A stretch of DNA of 36,629 nt from Bacteroidales bacterium UBA6117 (GTDB lineage Bacteria; Bacteroidota; Bacteroidia; Bacteroidales; VadinHA17). Each line of letters starts with the position of its first letter. Within the stretch, counting starts at the first letter, position 1. The notes under the pieces were generated by a model. The model ran no database searches. It saw only the letters and a program-made list of their open reading frames with translations, and was not told the DNA's origin. The stretch covers positions 3,139 to 39,767 of the forward strand of contig DIWB01000055.1 of the NCBI GenBank assembly GCA_002428385.1, given 5' to 3'. A program made the position numbers and the translations under genes. This document shows positions 1 through 7,448 of the stretch, one piece after another.

Positions 1-25
1 CTCTAACCATCTGAGCTATGGGCCC
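1..25 (-). tRNA. tRNA, 5' part only (cut by window edge)
   Basis: Read on the minus strand, the first 25 bases give GGGCCCATAGCTCAG followed by ATGGTTAGAG. This is a standard tRNA 5' half: a seven-base acceptor strand (GGGCCCA), the TAGCTCAG of the D-arm and the GGTTAGAG of the D-loop. The anticodon lies outside the window, so the amino acid cannot be assigned. The gene is on the same strand as pruA and downstream of it, separated by a repeat-filled gap. Confidence 0.85.
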
Positions 26-35
26 AAGTAAATGT

Positions 36-138
36 TTCTGGTTACTGGTTGCCAGTTACTAGTTTCTGGTTTCTGGTTTCTGGTTATTATCGTGTTCAAT
101 GTTAAATAACCAGCAACCAGCAACCAGTAACAAGCAAC
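36..138. repeat. Inverted pair of CTGGTTN heptamer arrays
   Basis: Positions 36-87 are built of 7-bp units close to CTGGTTT or CTGGTTA, about seven copies. Positions 105-138 carry the reverse complement, AACCAGC or AACCAGT, about four copies. The two arms are complementary over roughly 24 bases around a loop of about 17 bases, so the region could form a large hairpin or cruciform. It fills most of the gap between the tRNA and the pruA stop codon. Two units of the same family recur at 27061-27078. Confidence 0.8.
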
Positions 139-218
139 AATTGCAAAAACCGGACTGCAATATTAATTATTTGCTGTTAATTATACAACATCCCCGGCCA
201 GTCTTTTTTCGGCTCCTG

Positions 219-1847
219 CTACCTGTCCATATAAGGATACCTGAAATCAGTCGCAGGAATAAGCGTTTCCTTAATTGTCCTCGGACTTACCCACCTCAAC
301 AGATTAAGATGACTCCCGGCTTTGTCGTTGGTCCCCGATGCCCTCGACCCGCCAAAGGGCTGCTGACCTACCATCGCCCCCGTAGGCTTGTCATTATAGT
401 AAAAATTACCGGCCGCATACCTCAACACCCTGCAGGCCTTCACAAGAGCATACCTGTCGCGACTGAATATCGCACCAGTCAAACCATAGGGCGATGTCTC
501 ATCACACAATTTAAGGGTCTCCTCAAACTTGTCATCATCGTATACATAGATGGTCATAACAGGACCAAAGATCTCCTCCTCCATAGTAATGAAATGCGGA
601 TCCTTTGCCACAATTACCGTGGGCTCGATGAAATATCCCTTCGTCTTGTCGCCCTTTCCGCCGGCAATGATCTCAGCCTTGTCCGATTCCTGAGCCTTTT
701 TGATATAGTTCATTATCCTGTCAAAAGCAGCTTCATCAATCACGGCATTAACAAAATTGTTCAGGTCCGTTACATTTCCAACCTTTATCTCCGAGATCAT
801 CCTCAGGACATGGCTCTTCGTGACTTCCCACAACGACTTCGGGATATACGCCCGTGAAGCTGCAGAACATTTCTGCCCCTGGTACTCGAAGGCTCCCCTG
901 ACAATTGCCGTTGCAAGTTCAAGCGCTTCGGCAGAGTTGTGAGCAAAGATGAAATCCTTTCCGCCAGTCTCCCCAACTATCTTCGGGTAACTTTTATAGA
1001 CAGACAGGTTTTCGGTCACTTGTTTCCAGATCGTATTGAAAGTGGCATTTGATCCCGTAAAATGCACTCCTGCAAGATCCCGGTGCTTAAGTACAACATC
1101 ACTTATAAGCGAGCCGGAGCCCGGAACAAAGTTTATTACTCCTGCAGGCAGACCGGCCTCCTCATATATCTTCATTATGTAATAGTTCGACAGGACTGCT
1201 GTGCTTGCAGGCTTCCATACAGTAGTGTTTCCCATAAGGATAACACTTGAATTAAGGTTGGTTGCAATTGCAGTGAAATTAAAGGGGCTAATTGTATAAA
1301 TAAATCCTTCCAGCGGACGGTATTCCAGGCGGTTGATGCTTCCGGCACCCGATCGCGGCTGATCCATGTATATAAGGGATGCGAAGTAATTATTAAATCT
1401 TAGATAGTCAACCACTTCGCAAACCGCGTCTATCTCCGACTGGAAGAGGTTTTTTCCCTGTCCGAGCATTGTAGCCGCATTTATCCTGTTCCTGTATTTG
1501 ACTGAGATAAGATCAGCGGCTTTTGCCATTATTGCTGCTCTTTCCATCCAGGCAAGCGTCATCCAGCATTCTTTTGCCTCAAGCGCTGCGTCAACAGCCA
1601 TCCTTACTTCCTTTTCGGTTGCCATATGATAGGTTGCCAGCACATGAGTATGATCGGCAGGGTTGACAATTTTCCCCATCTTTCCGGTCCTGATCTCCTT
1701 TCCTCCTATTATAAGCGGGATTTCAACAACCTTACTGCCCTGCTCCCTGAGTTCCAGTTCAAGAAGTTCCCTCTCCCTGCTTCCGGGGAGATAATCCAAT
1801 ACCGGTTCGTTAGCCGGTTCTGCAAAATTGAAAATAGCGTTGTTCAT
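219..1847 (-). CDS. pruA: L-glutamate gamma-semialdehyde (1-pyrroline-5-carboxylate) dehydrogenase
   Basis: The enzyme oxidises glutamate gamma-semialdehyde, in equilibrium with 1-pyrroline-5-carboxylate, to glutamate with NAD; this is the second step of proline breakdown and acts in the cytoplasm. The 542-residue length is usual for the monofunctional form of this ALDH4 family. The aldehyde dehydrogenase signatures are intact: VGETGGKD with the general-base glutamate at about residue 293, and GQKCSAASR with the catalytic cysteine at about residue 327. The C-terminal part (PTGAMVGQQPFGGSRASGTNDKAGS) is also typical of this family. No proline dehydrogenase partner (putA/prodh) is visible nearby. 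The ATG at 1847 is the only good start. It is preceded by a heptamer array rather than a recognisable TAnnTTTG promoter. Confidence 0.95.
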   Translation of the reverse strand: MNNAIFNFAEPANEPVLDYLPGSRERELLELELREQGSKVVEIPLIIGGKEIRTGKMGKIVNPADHTHVLATYHMATEKEVRMAVDAALEAKECWMTLAWMERAAIMAKAADLISVKYRNRINAATMLGQGKNLFQSEIDAVCEVVDYLRFNNYFASLIYMDQPRSGAGSINRLEYRPLEGFIYTISPFNFTAIATNLNSSVILMGNTTVWKPASTAVLSNYYIMKIYEEAGLPAGVINFVPGSGSLISDVVLKHRDLAGVHFTGSNATFNTIWKQVTENLSVYKSYPKIVGETGGKDFIFAHNSAEALELATAIVRGAFEYQGQKCSAASRAYIPKSLWEVTKSHVLRMISEIKVGNVTDLNNFVNAVIDEAAFDRIMNYIKKAQESDKAEIIAGGKGDKTKGYFIEPTVIVAKDPHFITMEEEIFGPVMTIYVYDDDKFEETLKLCDETSPYGLTGAIFSRDRYALVKACRVLRYAAGNFYYNDKPTGAMVGQQPFGGSRASGTNDKAGSHLNLLRWVSPRTIKETLIPATDFRYPYMDR

Positions 1848-1872
1848 AGAAAATGTTTATCGTTTATCATTC

Positions 1873-1920
1873 ATCGGCATGCGGTATGCGGTATGCGGTA
1901 TGCGGTACGAGGCATGTGGC
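1873..1920. repeat. ATGCGGT heptamer array (locus 1)
   Basis: Four perfect 7-bp units ATGCGGT run from 1879 to 1906, followed by two degenerate units (ACGAGGC, ATGTGGC) to 1920. The array lies about 30 bp upstream of the pruA start. The same family, in the opposite orientation (ACCGCGT/ACCGCAT), forms the array at 15861-15893. The remaining gap, 1921-2047, shows nothing else recognisable. Confidence 0.9.
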
Positions 1921-2047
1921 GAAGAAAGTATTCTGTCAGATTTAACAATCTGAAAGGGCAAAATGTTTCCCTCCGCATTCAGGCGCCTTAAATCAAATGC
2001 AAGCTATATGCGGGAATCCCGATAAACAATGATAAATATCCTGACGC

Positions 2048-2386
2048 TCAGTTCAGGCTTTTCAGATTTTCCAGGGCACCCGGGACGGCCTGAAGGATTC
2101 CGGTAACAATGGAGCAGGTTTCAAGGTCAGGACAGTCGCCGCAGGTGTTGAAACCCTTTGCCATTGCACAATTCCTTATCCCGCACTCAAGGCAATGACT
2201 GAATTTAGGTCCTTCTTCCCTGCATCCGGTGCAGTTGATCATTTCCCAGGTAATACCGGGGGCATTGAACTCCCTGCTCCATTTTTCAGCGGTTATTTTA
2301 CGGAGTTCATCATCATTGGCGATTGTGGCTTTCCTTGCATCGCACTCAGCGCAGTTGATGCCGCAGCATCCGATTAGTTTTTCCAT
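2048..2386 (-). CDS. DUF3795 domain protein, small Cys-rich putative metal-binding protein
   Basis: This is a 112-residue protein with at least ten cysteines spread over almost its whole length: CCGINCAEC near the N terminus, then CTGC, HCLECGIRNC, and CGDCPDLETC. The spacing matches DUF3795, a family of small proteins common in anaerobes and Bacteroidota, presumed to bind zinc or an iron-sulfur cluster. No biochemical role is established for the family, and the neighbours (pruA, oxidoreductase) do not suggest one. It has its own start ATG at 2386 and no overlapping partner. The family assignment is fairly secure, the function is unknown. Confidence 0.8.
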   Translation of the reverse strand: MEKLIGCCGINCAECDARKATIANDDELRKITAEKWSREFNAPGITWEMINCTGCREEGPKFSHCLECGIRNCAMAKGFNTCGDCPDLETCSIVTGILQAVPGALENLKSLN

Positions 2387-2480
2387 GGTGGATTTATTTT
2401 ATTCAATAAAAAGGTTTTTAAATATCGAAAAATCAGTAACCGGGTAATTGCCATATAATAAATTTTCGTGCGATCCTGTT

Positions 2481-2574
2481 GAACCCTTCGCAGGGTTCTG
2501 CATCAAAAGAGGGGCTCCTGCCTCCGGTTTCACCGGAGGTTATTCATATTCAGCTACTTCATGGCTGCTGCCCC
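2481..2574. repeat. Intergenic multi-hairpin element (locus 1)
   Basis: Three hairpins follow each other: GAACCC/GGGTTC (2481-2498, loop TTCGCA), CCTCCGG/CCGGAGG (2521-2539, loop TTTCA), and CAGCTA/TGGCTG (2551-2567, loop CTTCA). GGGGC at 2511-2515 can pair with GCCCC at 2570-2574, closing the last two hairpins into one branched structure. The GG-TTTCA-CC hairpin has close relatives in the cluster at 8898-9094. The element lies between the DUF3795 gene and the oxidoreductase gene. No coding potential was recognised. Confidence 0.75.
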
Positions 2575-2625
2575 TGCACGAAGCACTTTCAGAGCTTTGA
2601 CCTGAAGAGCTGCCCTTTGCTTTGG

Positions 2626-2665
2626 CCTCACACCTCATGCCTCAGGCCTCATGCCTCACGCCTTA
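2626..2665. repeat. CCTCATN heptamer array (locus 1)
   Basis: Five 7-bp units in a row (CCTCACA, CCTCATG, CCTCAGG, CCTCATG, CCTCACG) plus a partial sixth (CCTTA). Positions 1-5 of the unit are constant and positions 6-7 vary. The array ends about 15 bp from the stop codon of the oxidoreductase gene at 2680. The same family in the same orientation occurs on the other side of that gene, at 4315-4342. Confidence 0.9.
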
Positions 2666-2679
2666 ATGACTTTAGGCCC

Positions 2680-4068
2680 TTACGCCTTCATATTCACCGG
2701 ATCCCATTGTATAATCTTCTTCTGAAAATAACTGTCGTTGCATGCCAGCGTCGGAGCAGCAGCGCGGAATCCAAACTCTGGTCCTTCGACAAGGGTTTCA
2801 TTTCCGCGGACTCCCCCGAAGAAGTTTTTAAAGTGTTCCAGGTGTTCGTCGAATCCTTCAGGAGCTGTGTATTTCACTCCGGGTTTCACCGGTCTTTTCC
2901 TTTCTTCAGGGGTATATTTTTGTTCATACTGCCTGCGGATCTCGCTCTGCATTGCCTCCGGATAGGTGTGGAAGGAATCCCATCCGCCCAGACCGGGCGC
3001 CTTTGCCATTATGCTATTGGATAGAACGAATCCGCTGTCAAGCATTTCCATCACCCCTTCGCTGCCAACAAACCTGGTAATACCCTTATCGCCCTGGCCG
3101 CTTACAAAATTCACTCTCAGCATCACCTGGAATTCAGGATGCTCCTTTGTCTCGGGATAATGCATTATTCCGACCATTACATCGGGCACATCGCGGCCAT
3201 CCTTCCAGTAGCAAAGCTGGCCTGATGCAAAGATGGTATCCGGACCAAGTGAATCAGTAAGAAGATGTATCCCCGACAAGAGGTGTACAAACAGGTCGCC
3301 GGCAACACCGGTTCCGAAATCGCGGTAGTTTCTCCACCAAAAGAATTTCTTCGGGTCCCATGCCATTTTATTCATCCCCTCTACATAACGGTCCCAGTCA
3401 ACAGTCTGTGGCGATCCGTCTGTGGGCATTGTATACTGCCATGCTCCGAGTGCATCCTGCCTGTCGAACGAGGCTTCGATGCAGTTAAGCTGCCCGATGG
3501 CGCCCGACTTGTAAAGCTCTTTTGCCTTGGCATAAACAATGCTGCTTACCCGCTGACTCCCGACCTGCATTGGCCGGCCGGTAAGCTTACATGTTTCAAT
3601 TACCTCAAGTCCCTGGCTGATCTTATGAACCATGGGCTTTTCGCAATAGACAGCCTTGCCGCTGTTCATGGCGTCGATGGATATCCTCGAATGCCACTGG
3701 TCGCTGGTCGCAATAATCACCGCGTCAATATCCTTCCTGACAAGAAGCTCACGATAATCGCGGGTCGTGTAGACCTGCTTCCCGTACTTTTCCTTTGCCC
3801 TGACAAGTCTGCCGTCGTACAGGTCGCATACAGCAACCAGTTCAACACCCGGAACCTTAAGAGCGGTGTCAGTGTCGGCATGGCCCATGATGCCCATCCC
3901 GATGGTTGCAATCCTGATTTTGTCGTTCTGACTGATCTTCGGAGACCACGGAATTTCAACCGTCCGTGTATCATCAATAGCCAGTGTCTTAAAAGTTCCG
4001 GCGGCCAGAAGAAGCGATGAGCCTCCAACCTGCCTTATGAATTTCCTGCGGGATGATTTTGTTTTCAT
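2680..4068 (-). CDS. Gfo/Idh/MocA family oxidoreductase with Tat signal
   Basis: The protein is an NAD(P)-dependent oxidoreductase of the Gfo/Idh/MocA superfamily, exported type. The start is placed at the ATG at 4068, giving 462 residues, because the protein then opens MKTKSSRRKFIRQVGGSS, a twin-arginine signal with a hydrophobic stretch; the longer frame back to 4152 adds 28 residues of no family likeness. The Rossmann segment follows (KIRIATIGMGIMG), and the conserved CEKPMVHK holds the EKP motif with the catalytic-type lysine. Substrates of secreted members are usually sugars or cyclitols, unknown here. A likely promoter lies at 4125-4153. CCTCATN heptamer arrays flank the gene on both sides. 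Confidence 0.9.
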   Translation of the reverse strand: MKTKSSRRKFIRQVGGSSLLLAAGTFKTLAIDDTRTVEIPWSPKISQNDKIRIATIGMGIMGHADTDTALKVPGVELVAVCDLYDGRLVRAKEKYGKQVYTTRDYRELLVRKDIDAVIIATSDQWHSRISIDAMNSGKAVYCEKPMVHKISQGLEVIETCKLTGRPMQVGSQRVSSIVYAKAKELYKSGAIGQLNCIEASFDRQDALGAWQYTMPTDGSPQTVDWDRYVEGMNKMAWDPKKFFWWRNYRDFGTGVAGDLFVHLLSGIHLLTDSLGPDTIFASGQLCYWKDGRDVPDVMVGIMHYPETKEHPEFQVMLRVNFVSGQGDKGITRFVGSEGVMEMLDSGFVLSNSIMAKAPGLGGWDSFHTYPEAMQSEIRRQYEQKYTPEERKRPVKPGVKYTAPEGFDEHLEHFKNFFGGVRGNETLVEGPEFGFRAAAPTLACNDSYFQKKIIQWDPVNMKA

Positions 4069-4124
4069 AGGATTTGTTTTATAAAAGTTCTTTATTTCAA
4101 GTAAGATAAATCCGTATTCATTTG

Positions 4125-4153
4125 TAAAGATACAACTCATCCAGTAATTCAAA
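4125..4153 (-). promoter_or_regulatory. Probable promoter of the Gfo/Idh/MocA gene
   Basis: On the minus strand TTTG (4150-4153) is followed after 17 bases by TATCTTTA (4125-4132). This is a one-mismatch match to the Bacteroidota promoter TTTG-n-TAnnTTTG. Transcription would begin about 50 bases before the ATG at 4068. It is the only promoter in the window where I see both elements. Confidence 0.45.
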
Positions 4154-4255
4154 CCTTCAACGAGATTAAAAAAACATATCGTTTTAGGTAAAATATTTGT
4201 CGAATAACAATAACCCGGTTATCGTTTTACAATAAAAATTCGTGAAAAAATTTTC

Positions 4256-4297
4256 TCGCAGAGGTTCGCAGATGAATTCGCAGAGGCTCGCAGAGAA
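4256..4297. repeat. TCGCAGAG short tandem array
   Basis: Four units start with TCGCAGA: 4256-4265, 4266-4277, 4278-4287 and 4288-4297. The spacing is 10, 12, 10 and 10 bases, so this is a looser array than the heptamer families. It occupies the divergent gap 4069-4444 (about 376 bp), together with the CCTCATN array and a promoter at each end; nothing else is visible there. Confidence 0.8.
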
Positions 4298-4314
4298 GAA
4301 CCAACAGCTCAAAA

Positions 4315-4364
4315 CCTCATACCTCATGCCTCACACCTCATATTCTCCCCCTCTCCCCCTCACC
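4315..4364. repeat. CCTCATN heptamer array (locus 2) with CTCCCCCT tail
   Basis: Four 7-bp units (CCTCATA, CCTCATG, CCTCACA, CCTCATA) run from 4315 to 4342. They are followed by a pyrimidine-rich stretch with two copies of an 8-bp unit CTCCCCCT. The orientation is the same as in the array at 2626-2665, so the two form direct repeats around the oxidoreductase gene. Confidence 0.88.
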
Positions 4365-4414
4365 TATCATTCATAATACATCACAATACCAACCGACCCT
4401 GTCGTCCTTTCGCC

Positions 4415-4422
4415 TATCTTTG
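4415..4422 (+). promoter_or_regulatory. TAnnTTTG -7 element upstream of the CotH gene
   Basis: TATCTTTG matches the Bacteroidota -7 element exactly and lies 22 bases before the ATG at 4445. I do not see a TTTG at -33. Confidence 0.5.
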
Positions 4423-4444
4423 CCCTGAAATCCCTGACTGACAG

Positions 4445-5716
4445 ATGAGGACTGACCTCACATACCGCTGCATTCTAATCCCTGCCTTCCTGGCACTGAT
4501 GATTGCCGGATGCGAAAGGAACGAAGAAGTTATTCCGGATCCGGAAAGGGAGGTTTTCAACTTTATCGTTACGGAATCCCAGCGTGAATACATAAATGCC
4601 AGCCGGGGCGAACAGTACGAAGTGACCGACCCGGTTCCGGTCCTTGAGTATGCGGGAGAGGAATATACCATCGACCGGTTCGAGATAAGGGGCGACAACA
4701 CCCTCAACTTCGAAAGGAAAGGCTTTGGACTGAACATGAACCACAAATTGATCCTTCCGCTCCCCGACGGCTCAGGAACCCGAAAATACGAGGAATTCAA
4801 GCTGCTGGCAATGGTTTACGATTATACCTACATTGAGAACAGCGTCGCAACCGGACTTTTCAGGGAAGCAGGGCTCTGGCCGGTTCTCAGTTTTTTCACC
4901 GAGGTGAGACTGAACGGTCACACCCAGGGCCTCTACCATTTCATAGAGGATCCTTTTGAATACTTCGTTGAACGGGAGAATTCATCATTCGTGATACGCC
5001 GGGGATATGACCACGTTATCAAGGCAAGTTCGGCCCATCCGGCTAAGGAAGCGGAGACCGATGCGTACAAATCGCGGTTCAGAAAGATTTATGAATCCCT
5101 TCCTCTCTGGTCGGGGAAGCAACTGTACGACACCCTTTCAGATTATCTCGATCTTGATCAATACTTTGCAAAGATCGCCGTCGACCTTCTTATCCGTAAC
5201 GGCGATTACACCGATGAGGTGATTTTCTATACAAAACTTACTGAAGGCAGGGAGGTGTTCGGCGTTTTTCCATGGGACCTTGACGACATATTTGCCGGTC
5301 AGCCCCATGAAATAGATAATCCCTGGGGGACGGGAACCGTTTTCGGAACAAGGGAGTATTACAGCATGGAAGATGTATATGCCGATGTAGGGGAAAAGCT
5401 TCTTTTTTCGATCGAAGATGACCTTGATTATAAGATTGCCTCAGATGATTTTCTATACGGTAAATACCTTGAAACGCTCCAAAGCGTTATTGAAAAGATC
5501 GATGCTCCAGTCATTGACCGTGCCTTCGATTATACAATGGATCACATCGGACCTTTTTACGAAGTGGATTCAATAATCGGGCAGTCGGCTCATGATGAGG
5601 CGGAGACCAGTTACGCTCTCTTTACCGCCAATCTTGAAGAGAAAAGGCAGATGATAAAGGACAGGAGGGAATGGATCGCGGGAGAGCTCAGAAAACAGAA
5701 AGGCATGAATAAATGA
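4445..5716 (+). CDS. CotH-type protein kinase, lipoprotein
   Basis: The 423-residue protein begins with a lipoprotein signal ending in MIAGC (Cys23), so it is probably anchored in a membrane and faces the periplasm or outside. The body matches the CotH kinase fold, the atypical kinase that phosphorylates spore-coat proteins in Bacillus. Visible hallmarks are RGDNTLNFERKGFGLNM (the RG...K segment), GLYHFIEDP, NGD (Asn252-Asp254), and FPWDLDDIF with metal-binding-type aspartates at 278 and 280. The gene overlaps the next by four bases (ATGA), so the two are probably translated together. Kinase activity and substrate here are inference; the downstream beta-helix protein is the obvious candidate partner. 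Confidence 0.85.
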   Translation: MRTDLTYRCILIPAFLALMIAGCERNEEVIPDPEREVFNFIVTESQREYINASRGEQYEVTDPVPVLEYAGEEYTIDRFEIRGDNTLNFERKGFGLNMNHKLILPLPDGSGTRKYEEFKLLAMVYDYTYIENSVATGLFREAGLWPVLSFFTEVRLNGHTQGLYHFIEDPFEYFVERENSSFVIRRGYDHVIKASSAHPAKEAETDAYKSRFRKIYESLPLWSGKQLYDTLSDYLDLDQYFAKIAVDLLIRNGDYTDEVIFYTKLTEGREVFGVFPWDLDDIFAGQPHEIDNPWGTGTVFGTREYYSMEDVYADVGEKLLFSIEDDLDYKIASDDFLYGKYLETLQSVIEKIDAPVIDRAFDYTMDHIGPFYEVDSIIGQSAHDEAETSYALFTANLEEKRQMIKDRREWIAGELRKQKGMNK

Positions 5717-7431
5717 AACCGGAATATCTCATCATATTGCTTCTGCCACTCTTCCTGCTTTCCGGATGTTCCGAAAAGGATTCTCCTCCGTCTGAACTTC
5801 CTGAAGGATGCATAAGCCTTAAGGATCTTGAGACAAAACATGATTACTACCTGCCGTTCGCCATTGTGAACGACAGCAATTTAGTCTCGAGGGTTTTCCT
5901 TAACGGCAAGGAAATAAATCTCGCCACGGGACGCTTCATAGAGTTCAAGCAGACAGGATTTTATGAGATTGTCGTGATTTACACCGATCCTCAGAAACCT
6001 GCCGGCACCTTTCTTTTCACGACAAAGACCCCGGAGCGTGAGAATTCCGAATGGGGTATCAGGGAATGGATACCTGTGCCTTTTGATCCGGTTCTGATGG
6101 GCATGGAAGACATTGAGGTATTCTATCCCAGACGTTTTACCGGCGATATTGGCCTTCCCTTTATCTTCTTCATCAGGGAATCAGGAACTCTCAGGGAAAT
6201 CTGGTGCGAAGGGAAATGCCTCGACACCGGGGATGATTTCAACATAAAGATGGGTACCGGCTCTGTTTACCTGGCTTCATCCTCCATAGACGGGAATGTT
6301 GATTTCAGGATCGGGGGAAGAAATTTGACAGTAAACCTGTCAGAAGCCGCAGGAGCTTCAATCGAACTGACCGGAATAATTGATTCACCGGTTGAGATAC
6401 CGGCCAACAGCGTGGTAAGGGTTACCGGAAATCTTGAAATAGCAGAAGGCGGTTCCCTTGTAGTCAGCGAAGGCGTTCTGATACTGATAGACGAAGCTGT
6501 CGATATTAATGTGGGCGGACCTGTTATTTTTGCAGGCACTCAGGATAATCCTGTTTATCTTACATCGGACGAAAAAGAGAGTTATTGGGGAGGTTTTATA
6601 TCCCGGAGCGCTGAAGGTACGATCAGGGCCGAATACACGATTTTTTCAGGTAGCGGATTCCACGATTCCGAAGGTTACAACTGGGGCCATTCAGGCCGGC
6701 AGGCTCTTTTCTACACCGAAAACAGCACCCTCGATCTGTACCAGTGCTTCATCACCGATCACGTGGGACAGGTCTTTTATCCTCAGAATTCAACAGTGCT
6801 GCTTGATAACATCCTGGTGCAACGAGTCCAGACAGGAGGCCAGATCAACAATTCACAACTTTATCTGAGCAATTCGGTGTTCACCGATTTCCCCGACGAT
6901 AAATATGTATACGCCGACGAAGACAACGATGCTCTTTATCTGAATGCGACAGATGCAGTAATAGAGAATACACTCTTCATGTTCGCGAAGGATGACGGTC
7001 TTGATTCAGGCATGGAGGAAGGAGGCACGATCACTGTCACCAACTGCAGGTTTGAAGCCTGTTTTCATGAGGGAGCAGCTCTCTCCAGCGGAGGTACCGT
7101 AGAAAAGGAACACATCTTCACCGACTGCGTGTTCATCAATTGCGGTCAGGGACTGGAGCTTGGATTCAGTTCTCCGAACCATACAATCACGGCAGACAAG
7201 TGCCTGTTCCTTTACAACGGGACGGGCATCCGTTACGGAGATAACTACGAATGGTCGGAAGTAAATGGAAAGATGAATGTAAAAAATTCATTTTCACTTT
7301 ACAACGACAGGGATGTATGGAACATGGTGAGGAAAACCTGGAGCCCGAAACTTCAGAATCTCACTTTTGAAAATACAAGGATATCCAAACCGTCTTCCCA
7401 GTATCCGGAGCTGGAAACATATAAGGAATAA
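5713..7431 (+). CDS. Right-handed parallel beta-helix lipoprotein
   Basis: This is a 572-residue lipoprotein (signal ending LLSGC, Cys19). Residues of about 20-210 form an unrecognised beta-rich N-terminal region. From about residue 215 short strands repeat every 20-25 residues (such as STLDLYQCFITDHVGQ, NSQLYLSNSVFTDF, GTITVTNCRFEACF, HTITADKCLFLYNG), the pattern of a pectate-lyase-like right-handed beta-helix, with stacked Asn, Ser and Phe. No catalytic motif of a known polysaccharide lyase is recognisable, so an enzyme activity should not be assumed. It starts inside the stop codon of the CotH gene and shares its transcript. It ends 17 bp from the convergent CNNM/CorC gene. Confidence 0.8.
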   Translation: MKPEYLIILLLPLFLLSGCSEKDSPPSELPEGCISLKDLETKHDYYLPFAIVNDSNLVSRVFLNGKEINLATGRFIEFKQTGFYEIVVIYTDPQKPAGTFLFTTKTPERENSEWGIREWIPVPFDPVLMGMEDIEVFYPRRFTGDIGLPFIFFIRESGTLREIWCEGKCLDTGDDFNIKMGTGSVYLASSSIDGNVDFRIGGRNLTVNLSEAAGASIELTGIIDSPVEIPANSVVRVTGNLEIAEGGSLVVSEGVLILIDEAVDINVGGPVIFAGTQDNPVYLTSDEKESYWGGFISRSAEGTIRAEYTIFSGSGFHDSEGYNWGHSGRQALFYTENSTLDLYQCFITDHVGQVFYPQNSTVLLDNILVQRVQTGGQINNSQLYLSNSVFTDFPDDKYVYADEDNDALYLNATDAVIENTLFMFAKDDGLDSGMEEGGTITVTNCRFEACFHEGAALSSGGTVEKEHIFTDCVFINCGQGLELGFSSPNHTITADKCLFLYNGTGIRYGDNYEWSEVNGKMNVKNSFSLYNDRDVWNMVRKTWSPKLQNLTFENTRISKPSSQYPELETYKE

Positions 7432-7448
7432 GCGTTCCCGTAAGAGGT

